A DNA stretch of 64,000 bases from an uncultured Lachnospiraceae bacterium (GTDB taxonomy: Bacteria; Bacillota; Clostridia; Lachnospirales; Lachnospiraceae): NCBI GenBank assembly GCA_947643615.1, contig CANRWO010000002.1:57180-121179 (forward strand), given 5' to 3'. Of the stretch, positions 1 to 8,142 are shown one piece after another; position 1 is the stretch's first letter; every line of letters starts with the position of its first letter. The notes below the pieces were generated by a model, which made no database searches, was not told the DNA's origin, and saw only the letters and a program-made list of their open reading frames with translations. The translations under genes and the position numbers were made by a program.

Positions 1-303
1 CTTTGGTGCTTGGCAAATTTACCTTCCGATAAAATAAGTTACATAAGCTATTGAAAATAATGCTATTTTCAATGCTTGGATGAAATTGGGCATGTTGCAA
101 TTTGTGGCATGTCCTTTTAGCTTTTCTGCATATTTATATACGTATTTTATCAGCAACAATAAAAACGAACTGGTACTTTCCAATTTTGTCAATCAGAAAT
201 TTCACACAATGAAGCACACAACGGAACTATTGTCCATTTCCCTTTTCCTTCTATTCCGACGTAACAATACCGGCCCCTGACCGGCTTTTAACGGGGCGGG
301 AAT
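1..303. other. Left edge, no gene seen
   Basis: I see no convincing coding region. A 66-residue open frame at 80-280 has no ribosome binding site and no recognisable sequence. A 10-bp perfect hairpin (ATTGAAAATA at 50-59 with TATTTTCAAT at 64-73) could be a terminator of a gene lying left of the window. A GC-rich imperfect hairpin at about 270-300 lies past the 3' end of the histidine kinase gene and may end it, but it lacks a clean T-run. Confidence 0.4.
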
Positions 304-324
304 GAATTTTCAAACACACTTTAG
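304..324 (-). repeat. Short interspersed repeat, copy 1
   Basis: On the minus strand this reads CTAAAGTGTGTTTGAAAAT plus two bases. It resembles the stretches at 38400-38420 (minus) and 62437-62457 (plus), which share the core AGCGTGTTT. It lies just past the stop of the histidine kinase gene. Its function is unknown. Confidence 0.4.
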
Positions 325-341
325 AGAATGAAAGCTATACT

Positions 342-1652
342 TTACAGCGGTAGGGTAATCTTAAAGACGCTTCCCTGCCCCGGCCTCCGTCTGGCGGATA
401 TGGTGCCGCCCTGCCGCTCCAGTATCATCCTGGCCAGGTAAAGTCCTACCCCTGCCCCATCCTTCACCTTTTCCCTGGCCTCATTTCCCCGGTAGAACCT
501 CTGGTAGATTTTCACCATTTCCTCCGGGCGGATGCCGATGCCTTCATCCGAAATTTCTATTAACACATTGCTCACCAATGACTGCACATGTACCATTACC
601 GCCGTATGTTCACCTGAATATTTCACCGCGTTATCCAGAACATTTACGAATGCTTCCTCCGTCCACTTCCTGTCATGGCAGATTTCCATATCCTGATCCA
701 TCTCCACCTGAATCTCAATATCCTTATTTCTGGCTTTCATATAAATCTGGCTCACCGCACCTGAAATTGTATTTTTCAGGCTTGCAGGCACAGGTTTAAT
801 CTGTATGACACGCTTTTCCAGGCGGGACAGATTTACCAGCTCGTCCAAGAACATTTCCAGCTTTTCGATCTCCTTTGTCTCCTGCTCCTGAAATTCCCTT
901 TTCTCTTCATCTGTAATATCACCTGCGGTCACAAGTTCATGGCTCATCCGAAGGGAGGCAAGGGGTGTCTTCAACTGATGGGAGATATCCGTGATCAGTG
1001 CTTTGGTATTGTCTTCCTCTTCTTTGAGACGTTCCCTCAAGCCATCAAAATAGTTCCCAAACTCCCTCACCGTCTCCCACAGCCGTATTTGTGCTTCGGG
1101 GCCATCCATATAATCAGGTACCTGGCAGAAATTCCCCCTTTGGAACTGCTCCAGGCAATCGCACAATTTCCAATATGTTTCATCAGACCCGTAATATTTC
1201 TTCCTTCCGTGCATTTCCAGGCATCCCAACAAAACAGCCAGAATCGCACCGGAGAGCATTCCTGCTGTCCAGAATAGGAAAAAAGGCTTTTGCGGAAAAA
1301 TGCACTGCACATTATGTCCGTATTTGTCCTCCATGATTTCCCTTGCCAGTTCAAGTCTCTCTGCCCCACGCTCCTGGCCCGGCTTTTCCTCTTCTCCGTA
1401 GTATGTGCCGGTGATCCCTTCTGTAATCTGCAAATCCGTTGTTTTCCCTGTATAGTTATCATTTTGGCCGTCCCAGAGAGCTGCAATCTCTCCTTCCAGT
1501 TCCGGGTGTTCCGCCAGAAGCGTGAGCATTCTCCGTTGTTCCACAGTCCGTTGGTAGTTTGCCTGTACAAACAGCACTGCCGTAAACACAAGAGAAAATG
1601 CAATATAAATTCCCAGATATCCTTTTATTTTCTTGTAACGCTTCCCGTCCAT
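342..1652 (-). CDS. Two-component sensor histidine kinase (OmpR-partner type)
   Basis: Membrane sensor kinase of 436 aa. It has a TM helix at about residues 12-30, an extracytoplasmic segment at about 31-122 with no recognised fold, and a second TM at about 124-144. The DHp helix carries the phospho-accepting H225 (SHQLKTP). The ATPase domain shows the N box (N337, N341), DEGIG at 369-373 and GAGVG at about 399-403. No clear HAMP domain is visible. Its start overlaps the stop of the response regulator by 28 bp, so the two genes are translationally coupled and are surely partners. The short extracytoplasmic sensor resembles those of kinases for cell-envelope stress or antimicrobial peptides, but no transporter lies beside it, so the signal is unknown. 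Confidence 0.9.
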   Translation of the reverse strand: MDGKRYKKIKGYLGIYIAFSLVFTAVLFVQANYQRTVEQRRMLTLLAEHPELEGEIAALWDGQNDNYTGKTTDLQITEGITGTYYGEEEKPGQERGAERLELAREIMEDKYGHNVQCIFPQKPFFLFWTAGMLSGAILAVLLGCLEMHGRKKYYGSDETYWKLCDCLEQFQRGNFCQVPDYMDGPEAQIRLWETVREFGNYFDGLRERLKEEEDNTKALITDISHQLKTPLASLRMSHELVTAGDITDEEKREFQEQETKEIEKLEMFLDELVNLSRLEKRVIQIKPVPASLKNTISGAVSQIYMKARNKDIEIQVEMDQDMEICHDRKWTEEAFVNVLDNAVKYSGEHTAVMVHVQSLVSNVLIEISDEGIGIRPEEMVKIYQRFYRGNEAREKVKDGAGVGLYLARMILERQGGTISARRRPGQGSVFKITLPL

Positions 1653-2320
1653 ATATATCCTAATCCCCTGACATTGGCAATTTCGTCTGTCTCCAGCTTA
1701 TTTTTTAATCTGCTGATATTTACGGTGACCGTATTATCATCCACAAACTGCCCATCCACATCCCAAATATGTTCCAGGATATTCTCTTTGGACAGAATCT
1801 GCCCTGCGTTTTCCCACAAATATACAAGAAGCTGCAGCTCCTTTTTACCCAGGGACAGTTCCCTGCCGTCTTTAAAGACTTTCATTTCCTGACAGTGTAT
1901 CTGCAGATTGCCGGAAATCAAGATATTTCTGAATCCCGGTCCGGCGCCTTCCCCGGAACTTTCCAGCCGTCTCATTAAGGCGTTTACTTTCGAAACCAAT
2001 ACCATCAGAGAAAAGGGTTTTGTAATATAATCGTCCGCTCCCGTATCGTATCCGTTCACAATGTCCGCTTCCGTATCCAGGGCAGTCAGATAAATCAAAT
2101 AGGTATTACCTGATTCCCGGACCTTTTTGCCGAAATCAAGTCCTGTCCCGTCAGGCAGGGTAATGTCACTGATCACCAGGGCGAAATCAAGCTGCAGGAA
2201 ATATTCTTCCGCTTGATTCAGTGTGTACGCAGAGGTTATCTTATAGCCTGCTTTTTCCAGGGTCAGCGTAATTCCCCGGTTCAGGGTTTCATCATCTTCC
2301 AATAGCAAAATATTCTGCAT
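1625..2320 (-). CDS. Response regulator, OmpR/PhoB family
   Basis: Transcription factor of 231 aa. The receiver domain spans about residues 1-120 and has every catalytic position: E8/D9/D10, phospho-acceptor D52, T79 and K101. A winged-helix DNA-binding domain of OmpR type spans about 130-228 (GKKELQLLVYL, then a recognition region ending VRGLGYIW). It is the first gene of the pair and overlaps the kinase start. The arrangement fits a classic cognate two-component system. Its targets cannot be told from this window. Confidence 0.93.
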   Translation of the reverse strand: MQNILLLEDDETLNRGITLTLEKAGYKITSAYTLNQAEEYFLQLDFALVISDITLPDGTGLDFGKKVRESGNTYLIYLTALDTEADIVNGYDTGADDYITKPFSLMVLVSKVNALMRRLESSGEGAGPGFRNILISGNLQIHCQEMKVFKDGRELSLGKKELQLLVYLWENAGQILSKENILEHIWDVDGQFVDDNTVTVNISRLKNKLETDEIANVRGLGYIWTGSVTRK

Positions 2321-2365
2321 GTTTATCTCTTTCCGATTTCATTACATCTATTTACCGGTAATGAA

Positions 2366-2392
2366 ATCCCCCGCTGCATACAGCGGGGGGAA
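2366..2392 (-). terminator. Rho-independent terminator after the 254-aa gene
   Basis: A 9-bp GC-rich stem (CCCCCGCTG at 2368-2376, CAGCGGGGG at 2381-2389) with a 4-nt loop. It lies between the stop of the 2408-3172 gene and the start of the response regulator, both on the minus strand. The T-tract on the minus side is short (ATTTCATT). Confidence 0.6.
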
Positions 2393-2407
2393 TGCTTCAG
2401 CACCATT

Positions 2408-3172
2408 TCATAATTTCAAAGTATTCTTGTCTCCGTACAGAGCTCTCTGTCTGTCAGAAGCGTTGGGTTCCACCACCCTGCCGTTTTTATCATAGCTGGT
2501 CAAAAGTGTGGAATTTTTTGCAACTGTCCTCTTGCCGTTTTCTGTCAATAGACTGATAACTTGCTCCATATCTCCGTTGCGCAGGGATTGCTGTATCTCC
2601 CGGTTACGGCGTTCCTCATCCATGGCAAGGACGGACCTCTCGTCGGAAGCATCTATGATTTCTTCCAATCCATTTACCGCTTGCCGGGGTATCTCCTGGC
2701 CTGCCTCCTTGATGCTTTCCCGGAACTCATCCGTCACTGCTTCCTGTGAGGCATCTAATAACCCGTCCTGAACTGTTTCTTCTAAGACATCCTGGACTGT
2801 ACCTTGCTGAGGCTCATCATTCCAGATATTGTGGAAAAATTCCCGGATCGCCGTTATGGCTGATACAATATATGTCCGAATCGTTTCAAGCAAAGGCATC
2901 TGTGCGGGAGCGCTCTGCGTTTTAGAGGTTTCCTCCTGCTTCCGCCTCTCTGCATCCGCATTCCGTCCGTTATTGGAAAGCTCCAGACGAACCCCGAGGC
3001 GCTCTGCAGTCTGTTGCTTTTGCTCTTCGGATATTTCGTCTTTGTTCTTTGCCTCAGAGGAGGTTTCACCCTGTTTATAGTCCAGGTTAAATTTTTCACC
3101 TGTATCCGGGATGTCTATTTTTTTCTGTTTTGTATAGACATAATAGTTATTACCATCTACTTTATTTACCAT
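2408..3172 (-). CDS. Unrecognised hydrophilic protein
   Basis: 254 aa, family not recognised. The protein is very polar, rich in Glu, Gln, Lys and Asp, with no signal peptide and no membrane segment. The N-terminal 40 residues (starting MVNKVDGNNYYVYTKQ) look like a conserved short motif. The middle holds a Q/E-rich stretch around 45-95, and the C-terminal third (SLRNGDMEQVISLLTENGKRTVAKNS) is predicted helical. No strong Shine-Dalgarno precedes the start. The gene stands alone, with its own terminator at 2366-2392 and a hairpin-rich gap upstream. The coding call rests on the long frame and regular composition. Confidence 0.65.
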   Translation of the reverse strand: MVNKVDGNNYYVYTKQKKIDIPDTGEKFNLDYKQGETSSEAKNKDEISEEQKQQTAERLGVRLELSNNGRNADAERRKQEETSKTQSAPAQMPLLETIRTYIVSAITAIREFFHNIWNDEPQQGTVQDVLEETVQDGLLDASQEAVTDEFRESIKEAGQEIPRQAVNGLEEIIDASDERSVLAMDEERRNREIQQSLRNGDMEQVISLLTENGKRTVAKNSTLLTSYDKNGRVVEPNASDRQRALYGDKNTLKL

Positions 3173-3478
3173 ATTTCTGAATGCTTATCCCCGCTTTGCT
3201 GACTTGTTTTCCTTTTTCAAAAACAGAAACTGCTCAGGGCCAATTTATAAAACACTGCATGTTTCCGGCTCTGAACAGTTTCATTATAACAAATCAACTC
3301 CCAGAAATCTATCCCAAATATGGGATCTGTATTCTGGTTCCTTCTCAAATAGTTACAGTTCACATGCGCCGTTCGTCCGTTCGTACCCAGATAACTTCTT
3401 ATGCAAGCATAAATTTCTGGGTACGGCTGACGTGTAAACTGAAACCTCAAATAGATACCTCTGCAGTGAGGTGTCAGG
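3173..3478. other. Intergenic gap rich in inverted repeats
   Basis: No gene is seen. The gap holds a small hairpin ATCCCA/TGGGAT near 3310-3326, an imperfect stem near 3230-3290 (AAACTG..CAG.GCC with GGC.CTG..CAGTTT), the large palindrome annotated at 3356-3441, and ACCTC/GAGGT at about 3458-3473 directly past the stop of the dehydratase gene, which may be a weak terminator for it. Confidence 0.45.
3356..3441. repeat. 86-bp imperfect palindrome
   Basis: Nested arms are visible: CAGTTCACATG (3356-3366) with CGTGTAAACTG (3431-3441), GTACCCAG (3383-3390) with CTGGGTAC (3417-3424), and TTATGC (3399-3404) with GCATAA (3407-3412). Together these fold into one long interrupted stem. It has no T-tract and no coding capacity. 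It could be a small mobile palindromic element or a structured RNA. Confidence 0.5.
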
Positions 3479-5233
3479 TCAATACTCCAAATATGCGCCC
3501 TTCATGGGACTGGCGGCATGCTCGCTGAACAGCCTCAAAACGCCTTTTTGATATTTATGGGGCCTGGGTTCCCAGTTATCACGGCGTTTTGCCAATATTT
3601 CTTCCATTTCCTCCGGTGTCTTTTTCTCTCCATTGACACCGATGATATTCAGCTTTCTCTCCATCACGTCGATCTCGATCAAGTCACCCTCTTCTACCAA
3701 CGCGATGGGTCCGCCGTCCGCGGCTTCCGGACTGCAATGCCCAATTACCGGACCTGTGGATGCCCCGGAAAATCTGCCATCCGTGATCAGGGCGATGCTC
3801 TTCCCCAGCTCCTTGTCGCTGCTGATCGCCTCGGATGTATAGAACATTTCCGGCATACCGCTGGCCTTGGGACCCTCATAGCGGATGAATACGGCGTCGC
3901 CCTTCTCTACCTTGTGCTTCAAAACCGCTTCCAGGCATTCTTCCTCACTGTCAAAGGGTTTTGCCCGCAGAACAGCCTTAAACATTTCCTTAGGACAGGC
4001 CGTATGCTTAATCACGGCTCCCTCCGGCGCCAGATTTCCTTTCAGGATCGCAATGCTTCCGTCCGTTCCGATGGGATCCCCATAAGGGCGGATAATGTCT
4101 GTTCTGGTGAGTTTCACATTATAACGCTTGTTGAACTCCTCCAGCCACTTTTCACATCGCTCATAAAAGCGGTTCTTCTTTAATTCCTGCAGATTTTTTC
4201 CCAGAGTCTTTCCTGTAACCGTCATCACATCCAGGTGCAGATGGTCCTTAATCTCTTCCATAATAGCAGGTACCCCGCCGGCATAATAGAAGCACTCCGC
4301 AGGCCATTTTCCTGCCGGCCGGATATTCAGCAGATATCGGGCGTTCCTGTGCAGCCGGTCAAACGTATCCCCCGTAACTTCAATGCCGAATTCATGGGCA
4401 AGGGCAGGTATATGCAACAGGCAGTTCGTGCTCCCCGAAATAGCCGCATGAACCAGTATCGCATTTTCAAAGCTTTCTTCCGTAACGATTTCACTGGGCC
4501 GCATATTGGGTTCAGTTGCCATTTGTACTGCCCTCTCCCCTGCCTGTCTCGCGTATGCCAGCAGGTCGGGACTGGTGGCGGGCATCAATGCACTGCCGGG
4601 AAGGGCCAGTCCCAGCGCCTCCGCCATAATCTGCATTGTGGATGCCGTACCGATAAAGGAGCAGGCTCCGCAGCTTGGGCAAGCATTACATTTGGCCCAA
4701 TTCAATTTTTCTTCATCAATTTCTCCCCTCTGGAATTTCGCGCTGTACATACCCAATTGCTCCAGAGTGAGCATTTCCGGCCCTGCATTCATGGTTCCGC
4801 CGGGGACTACCACTGCAGGGATATCTACCCTGGCCAATCCCATCAGGTTAGCCGGCATTCCCTTGTCACAGCTTGCCAGAAATACTCCGGCGTCAAAGGG
4901 GGTGGCGCTTGCGTGTATCTCAATCACATTGGTTATCATCTCACGGCTCACAAGGCTAAAATTAATGCCGTCCGTTCCCTGGCTTTCCCCGTCACAGATA
5001 TCCGTACAGAAGTAACGGGCGCCCCGTCCTCCGGCCTGCTCGATTCCCTTACGCACTTCTTCTACCAACAGATCCAGGTGTCCGCTACCCGGATGGCTGT
5101 CACCAAAAGTACTTTCAATCAAAATTTGAGGTTTCTCCAAATCCTCCGGTTTCCATCCCGTACCAATCCTGAGGGGATCCAATTCCGGCGCCAGCTTCCG
5201 CATTTCCTGACTTTTCAATACCGTTTTGCTCAT
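3479..5233 (-). CDS. IlvD/Edd family dehydratase, probably for a sugar acid
   Basis: 584 aa. The IlvD/Edd family removes water from 2,3-dihydroxy acids using an Fe-S cluster. The three expected cluster cysteines are visible: C80 (TDICDG), C122 (SCDKGMP) and one of C188/C191 (CPSCGACSF). The family includes dihydroxy-acid dehydratase for branched-chain amino acids and dehydratases for gluconate and other aldonates. Here the next genes upstream are a GntP permease and a GntR regulator, with no ilv genes nearby, so a sugar-acid substrate is the better inference. I chose the internal ATG at 5233 because GGAG sits 7 nt upstream; the longer frame starts at 5263 with a poorer site. Substrate not certain. 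Confidence 0.85.
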   Translation of the reverse strand: MSKTVLKSQEMRKLAPELDPLRIGTGWKPEDLEKPQILIESTFGDSHPGSGHLDLLVEEVRKGIEQAGGRGARYFCTDICDGESQGTDGINFSLVSREMITNVIEIHASATPFDAGVFLASCDKGMPANLMGLARVDIPAVVVPGGTMNAGPEMLTLEQLGMYSAKFQRGEIDEEKLNWAKCNACPSCGACSFIGTASTMQIMAEALGLALPGSALMPATSPDLLAYARQAGERAVQMATEPNMRPSEIVTEESFENAILVHAAISGSTNCLLHIPALAHEFGIEVTGDTFDRLHRNARYLLNIRPAGKWPAECFYYAGGVPAIMEEIKDHLHLDVMTVTGKTLGKNLQELKKNRFYERCEKWLEEFNKRYNVKLTRTDIIRPYGDPIGTDGSIAILKGNLAPEGAVIKHTACPKEMFKAVLRAKPFDSEEECLEAVLKHKVEKGDAVFIRYEGPKASGMPEMFYTSEAISSDKELGKSIALITDGRFSGASTGPVIGHCSPEAADGGPIALVEEGDLIEIDVMERKLNIIGVNGEKKTPEEMEEILAKRRDNWEPRPHKYQKGVLRLFSEHAASPMKGAYLEY

Positions 5234-5345
5234 GTCAATTCTCCATACCTTTCCGTCAAACATTTGCCAAATAAACTATTCCTACTGAACTAGTACAAAC
5301 ATTCTTATATGAGAAAAGATTTCCCTGCCAGCCTTTTTCACATTG

Positions 5346-6704
5346 TTACGCAAAGAAAGATATTACCAATGCTACTAAAAATCCTGTTCCGCCCACCAGC
5401 GTTTCCATGATCGTCCAAGTCTTCAGGTTCGTTTTCTCATCCAATCCCACTAGCGATTTTACCAGCCAGAAACCGGAATCATTAAAGTGGGAGCAGACTG
5501 TGGCGCCGCCTGCCACGGCTGCGGTAACACATGCCAGATATAGAGGGGACAGATCAGCAATACCGGGCATTGCGGCAACGATACCTGCTGCCATGGTCAT
5601 TGCTACCGTTGCGGAACCCACACAGATTCTTACCAATGCGGCTACTATAAAGGCCACCAGAACCAGAGGAAGATTTGCCGACGAAACCGCGTTGCCGATT
5701 ACATCGCCCAACCCGGAGTACTGAAGCATGTAACGGAGCACGCCGCCGCAGGCAGTTACCAATAAGATAAGTCCTGTAGGCTCCAGCGACTTTGTCATAA
5801 TCTTTTCCAGCTCAGGAAGAGAATATCCATGCCTGGTCCCTAAAGCAAACATAGCCACGATGGTAGCGATCAACAGAGCCACAAAAGGTTCTCCCAGGAA
5901 CCCAAATATTGGCTGAACCGGGGCCAGGGCGGGTATCACGCCGGCAATGGAATCCAACACAATGAGCACAAGGGGTATCAGGATAATGCTTACAATCAGG
6001 CCAAAGCCTGGCAACTTAGATTCGTCAAAGTCTTCCTGGTTTGCCACATGGTCAGGGACCGGGACATTATACTTTTTCCCACAATAAGCGCCCCAGATGG
6101 GCCCTGCTACTATCATGGAACAGATACCGCAGAAAATACCTACCAAAATGACCCAACCCAACTCTACATTCAGCATGGTGGCCACCAGCACCGGGCCAGG
6201 GGTAGGGGGAATAAACGCATGTCCTACAGCTAGTCCTGCCAGTAAAGGAATGGCATAAAACAGGGAAGAACGCTTAGTTCTCTTTGCCAGGGAAAAGGCA
6301 AGAGGTATGAGTATGATCAGGCCTGCATCAAAGAACACCGGCATTGCGATAACCAGGCCGGTAATGCCAAGTGCCCATGCCGCTCTTTTATCACCGAACT
6401 TATTTACCAATGTCACCGCTATGGATTGGGCGCCCCCGGAAGCTTCCAGGATAGCGCCAAACATGGAGCCTAACCCCACCAAAAGGGCAATGCCTTTTAA
6501 TGTATTCCCAATTCCGTCATTTACTGCCGCAATAATATTATCAAAGGGCATTCCGGCGATTAAGCCGATAGACAAAGCTCCTAAGAGTATGGAAACCATG
6601 GCATGAATCTTAAACTTAATAATCAAAACCAATAAAATGACCAATCCCAACACCGCTGCAATCACCAGCCTGGTAGGATCCAATGTAGCTGCTTCAGCCG
6701 ACAT
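5346..6704 (-). CDS. GntP-family gluconate-type permease
   Basis: 452 aa, almost wholly hydrophobic, with about 12-14 membrane segments. It has the GntP hallmarks: an N-terminal repeat of hydrophobic helices, PVFFDAGLIILIPL near residue 130, and the conserved IPPTPGPV loop. GntP proteins import gluconate and related hydroxy acids by proton symport. The start at 6704 is favoured over the longer frame (6734) by a near-perfect Shine-Dalgarno AAAGGAGG. The dehydratase follows 112 bp downstream on the same strand, suggesting one operon of uptake then dehydration. Candidate operators flank its promoter. Confidence 0.92.
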   Translation of the reverse strand: MSAEAATLDPTRLVIAAVLGLVILLVLIIKFKIHAMVSILLGALSIGLIAGMPFDNIIAAVNDGIGNTLKGIALLVGLGSMFGAILEASGGAQSIAVTLVNKFGDKRAAWALGITGLVIAMPVFFDAGLIILIPLAFSLAKRTKRSSLFYAIPLLAGLAVGHAFIPPTPGPVLVATMLNVELGWVILVGIFCGICSMIVAGPIWGAYCGKKYNVPVPDHVANQEDFDESKLPGFGLIVSIILIPLVLIVLDSIAGVIPALAPVQPIFGFLGEPFVALLIATIVAMFALGTRHGYSLPELEKIMTKSLEPTGLILLVTACGGVLRYMLQYSGLGDVIGNAVSSANLPLVLVAFIVAALVRICVGSATVAMTMAAGIVAAMPGIADLSPLYLACVTAAVAGGATVCSHFNDSGFWLVKSLVGLDEKTNLKTWTIMETLVGGTGFLVALVISFFA

Positions 6705-6964
6705 ATGTGTTACCTCCTTTTTGATTCCCTTCAACTCTTTCCGCCATCTGCCTGTATCTGATTTTTCATCACATGCCTTACTCCTGTGTCATGGTATGGC
6801 CATGTCTTTTACTTTTGGGTTTTGGGCCTTAATCCCTGTGTTACCTGTTTCAGATACAGCTGCTTCCGGCTTATTTGTTTCGGGTCAGTTTGTTTTTAGC
6901 ATTCTCTGTTTTCGGGATTTTTCCCTTACCATTTTCTGCTATAGACAGTTACGTTGCAATATAT

Positions 6965-7034
6965 ACATCAGACGTCTTATGTTTATTATAATAATCTTAT
7001 AATAATTGGTATATTTAGTCAATACATCTGATGT
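6965..7034 (-). promoter_or_regulatory. Permease promoter with two matching candidate GntR operators
   Basis: On the minus strand a -35 TTGACT (7022-7017) and a -10 TAAGAT (6999-6994) lie 17 bp apart. ACATCAGACGT at 6965-6975 and ACATCTGATGT at 7024-7034 are the same 11-mer in opposite orientation (10 of 11 matching). One lies just upstream of the -35 and one lies downstream of the predicted start site, a common layout for repression by a FadR-type dimer. Assignment to the adjacent GntR protein is inference. Confidence 0.55.
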
Positions 7035-7062
7035 TTAATTGCCGTATTTCTCTCTTTTAGAC

Positions 7063-7103
7063 AAAAAAGAGGGCAGTTTTGCATATGCAAGCCTGCCTTT
7101 TTT
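7063..7103. terminator. Terminator after the GntR gene
   Basis: The stem GGCAG (7072-7076)/CTGCC (7093-7097) is flanked by an A-run on one side and a T-run on the other, with the palindrome TTGCATATGCAA in the loop. It lies 43 bp past the stop of the minus-strand GntR gene and separates it from the permease promoter. Confidence 0.65.
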
Positions 7104-7145
7104 GGTCATTTTATCCTAACTGGTATTTTTATTGTTCCCTTTCTC

Positions 7146-7910
7146 TTATGCTGTCCCCTTTTCATCCGATGTATTATCCTTTTCGGATGTCTTGTTCCTC
7201 TTTTCCTCCTCCAGGTGCTCTTCGTATATTTGCATAATTCGCTGCCTGTTATATGTGAGATGCATATTCATAGCGCATTTTGCGCCTACAGAATCCTCCT
7301 TTATGATAGCATTCGTAATAGCACGGTGAGTTTCCAACGTTTCCTTCATCAATTGGCGCTGGGTCAGGTTGACAAAGGTAAGGACAGCGGTATTTATTAT
7401 GGGAATCAGTACCTCAACAACCCTGTTCCTGCTGCATCTGGCTATGCAGGTGTGAAACTCCACATCCTTTTTAGCGTGGTTCTTTCCGCTAAGGTAAAGT
7501 TCCTCCACTTCATCACAAAGCTGTTTCAGCTGTACCTTTTCCTCCGGGGTAATGTGCTCACAGGCCATAGCCGCAATTTCCGGCTCAAGCATCATCCGCA
7601 CATCCAACAACTCTAATGCCAGCTTATACTTGTCCCCAAGCTTGGCAAGGCCCAGGGGATCGTCCTCCAAAGTACTGGTGCTTACCACATAAGTACCAGC
7701 GCCCCTGCGTACTTCCAATATTCCCTTGCTCATCAGGGCCTTTACCGCCTCTCTGACAGTGCTGCGGCCCACTCCGAACTTTTCCGCCAACTCAAATTCA
7801 TTTGGAATTTTTTCTCCAATTTCAATCGGCTCATGCAGAATATAATTTAATAATTCTTCTTCTACCTGGGCGCCCAGTAGTTTCTTATTTATCTTTTCAA
7901 ATTGGTACAT
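7146..7910 (-). CDS. GntR-family regulator, FadR subgroup
   Basis: 254 aa. The N-terminal winged helix spans about residues 15-85 (IPNEFELAEKFGVGRSTVREAVKALMSKGILEVRRGAGTYV pattern, quoted only as landmarks SxxELAxxFGVGRSTVREA). The FCD effector-binding domain spans about 95-235, with metal-ligand-type histidines in EFHTCIARC and ETHRAITNAI. FCD regulators bind organic or sugar acids and release DNA. Its position upstream of the permease and dehydratase, and the paired operators at 6965-7034, make it the likely local repressor. The C-terminal tail past about 235 is charged and not conserved. RBS AAGGA lies before the start. Confidence 0.9.
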   Translation of the reverse strand: MYQFEKINKKLLGAQVEEELLNYILHEPIEIGEKIPNEFELAEKFGVGRSTVREAVKALMSKGILEVRRGAGTYVVSTSTLEDDPLGLAKLGDKYKLALELLDVRMMLEPEIAAMACEHITPEEKVQLKQLCDEVEELYLSGKNHAKKDVEFHTCIARCSRNRVVEVLIPIINTAVLTFVNLTQRQLMKETLETHRAITNAIIKEDSVGAKCAMNMHLTYNRQRIMQIYEEHLEEEKRNKTSEKDNTSDEKGTA

Positions 7911-8075
7911 CGTAGTTCCTTCTTACCCCTTTATGGCTGCCAATAAATTTTCTTTCACCTTGTCCCGGTTTTTTTCTATACTATATTATATGCCATTGCC
8001 CTTTATATATCAACAAATTGTGAAAAGTATCCGGGAAAACTCTTCATTTATTATGGGCAATATTTCTTAACATAC

Positions 8076-8116
8076 AAATGTCCCCGGAGAGCCAAATGGC
8101 CGTTCCGGGGACATTT
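8076..8116 (-). terminator. Strong terminator of the giant surface-protein gene
   Basis: A 13-bp perfect stem, AAATGTCCCCGGA (8076-8088) with TCCGGGGACATTT (8104-8116). The loop contains a smaller GCCA/TGGC hairpin. It lies 26 bp past the stop of the 3097-residue gene. Confidence 0.75.
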
Positions 8117-8142
8117 CTTATACTACTGTTGTTTCATAAAAA

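Noticed and set aside
80..280. 66-codon open frame at the left edge
   Set aside because: No RBS, low-complexity hydrophobic start, and no partner gene.
3479..5233. Calling the IlvD/Edd gene ilvD for branched-chain amino acid synthesis
   Set aside because: No other ilv gene is near, and the neighbours are a gluconate-type permease and GntR regulator. The family covers both activities, so the symbol was left empty.
4235..5293. A 352-codon open frame on the plus strand antisense to the dehydratase
   Set aside because: It is the mirror of a GC-rich conserved gene. It has no RBS and no recognisable domain, while the minus frame has all family motifs.
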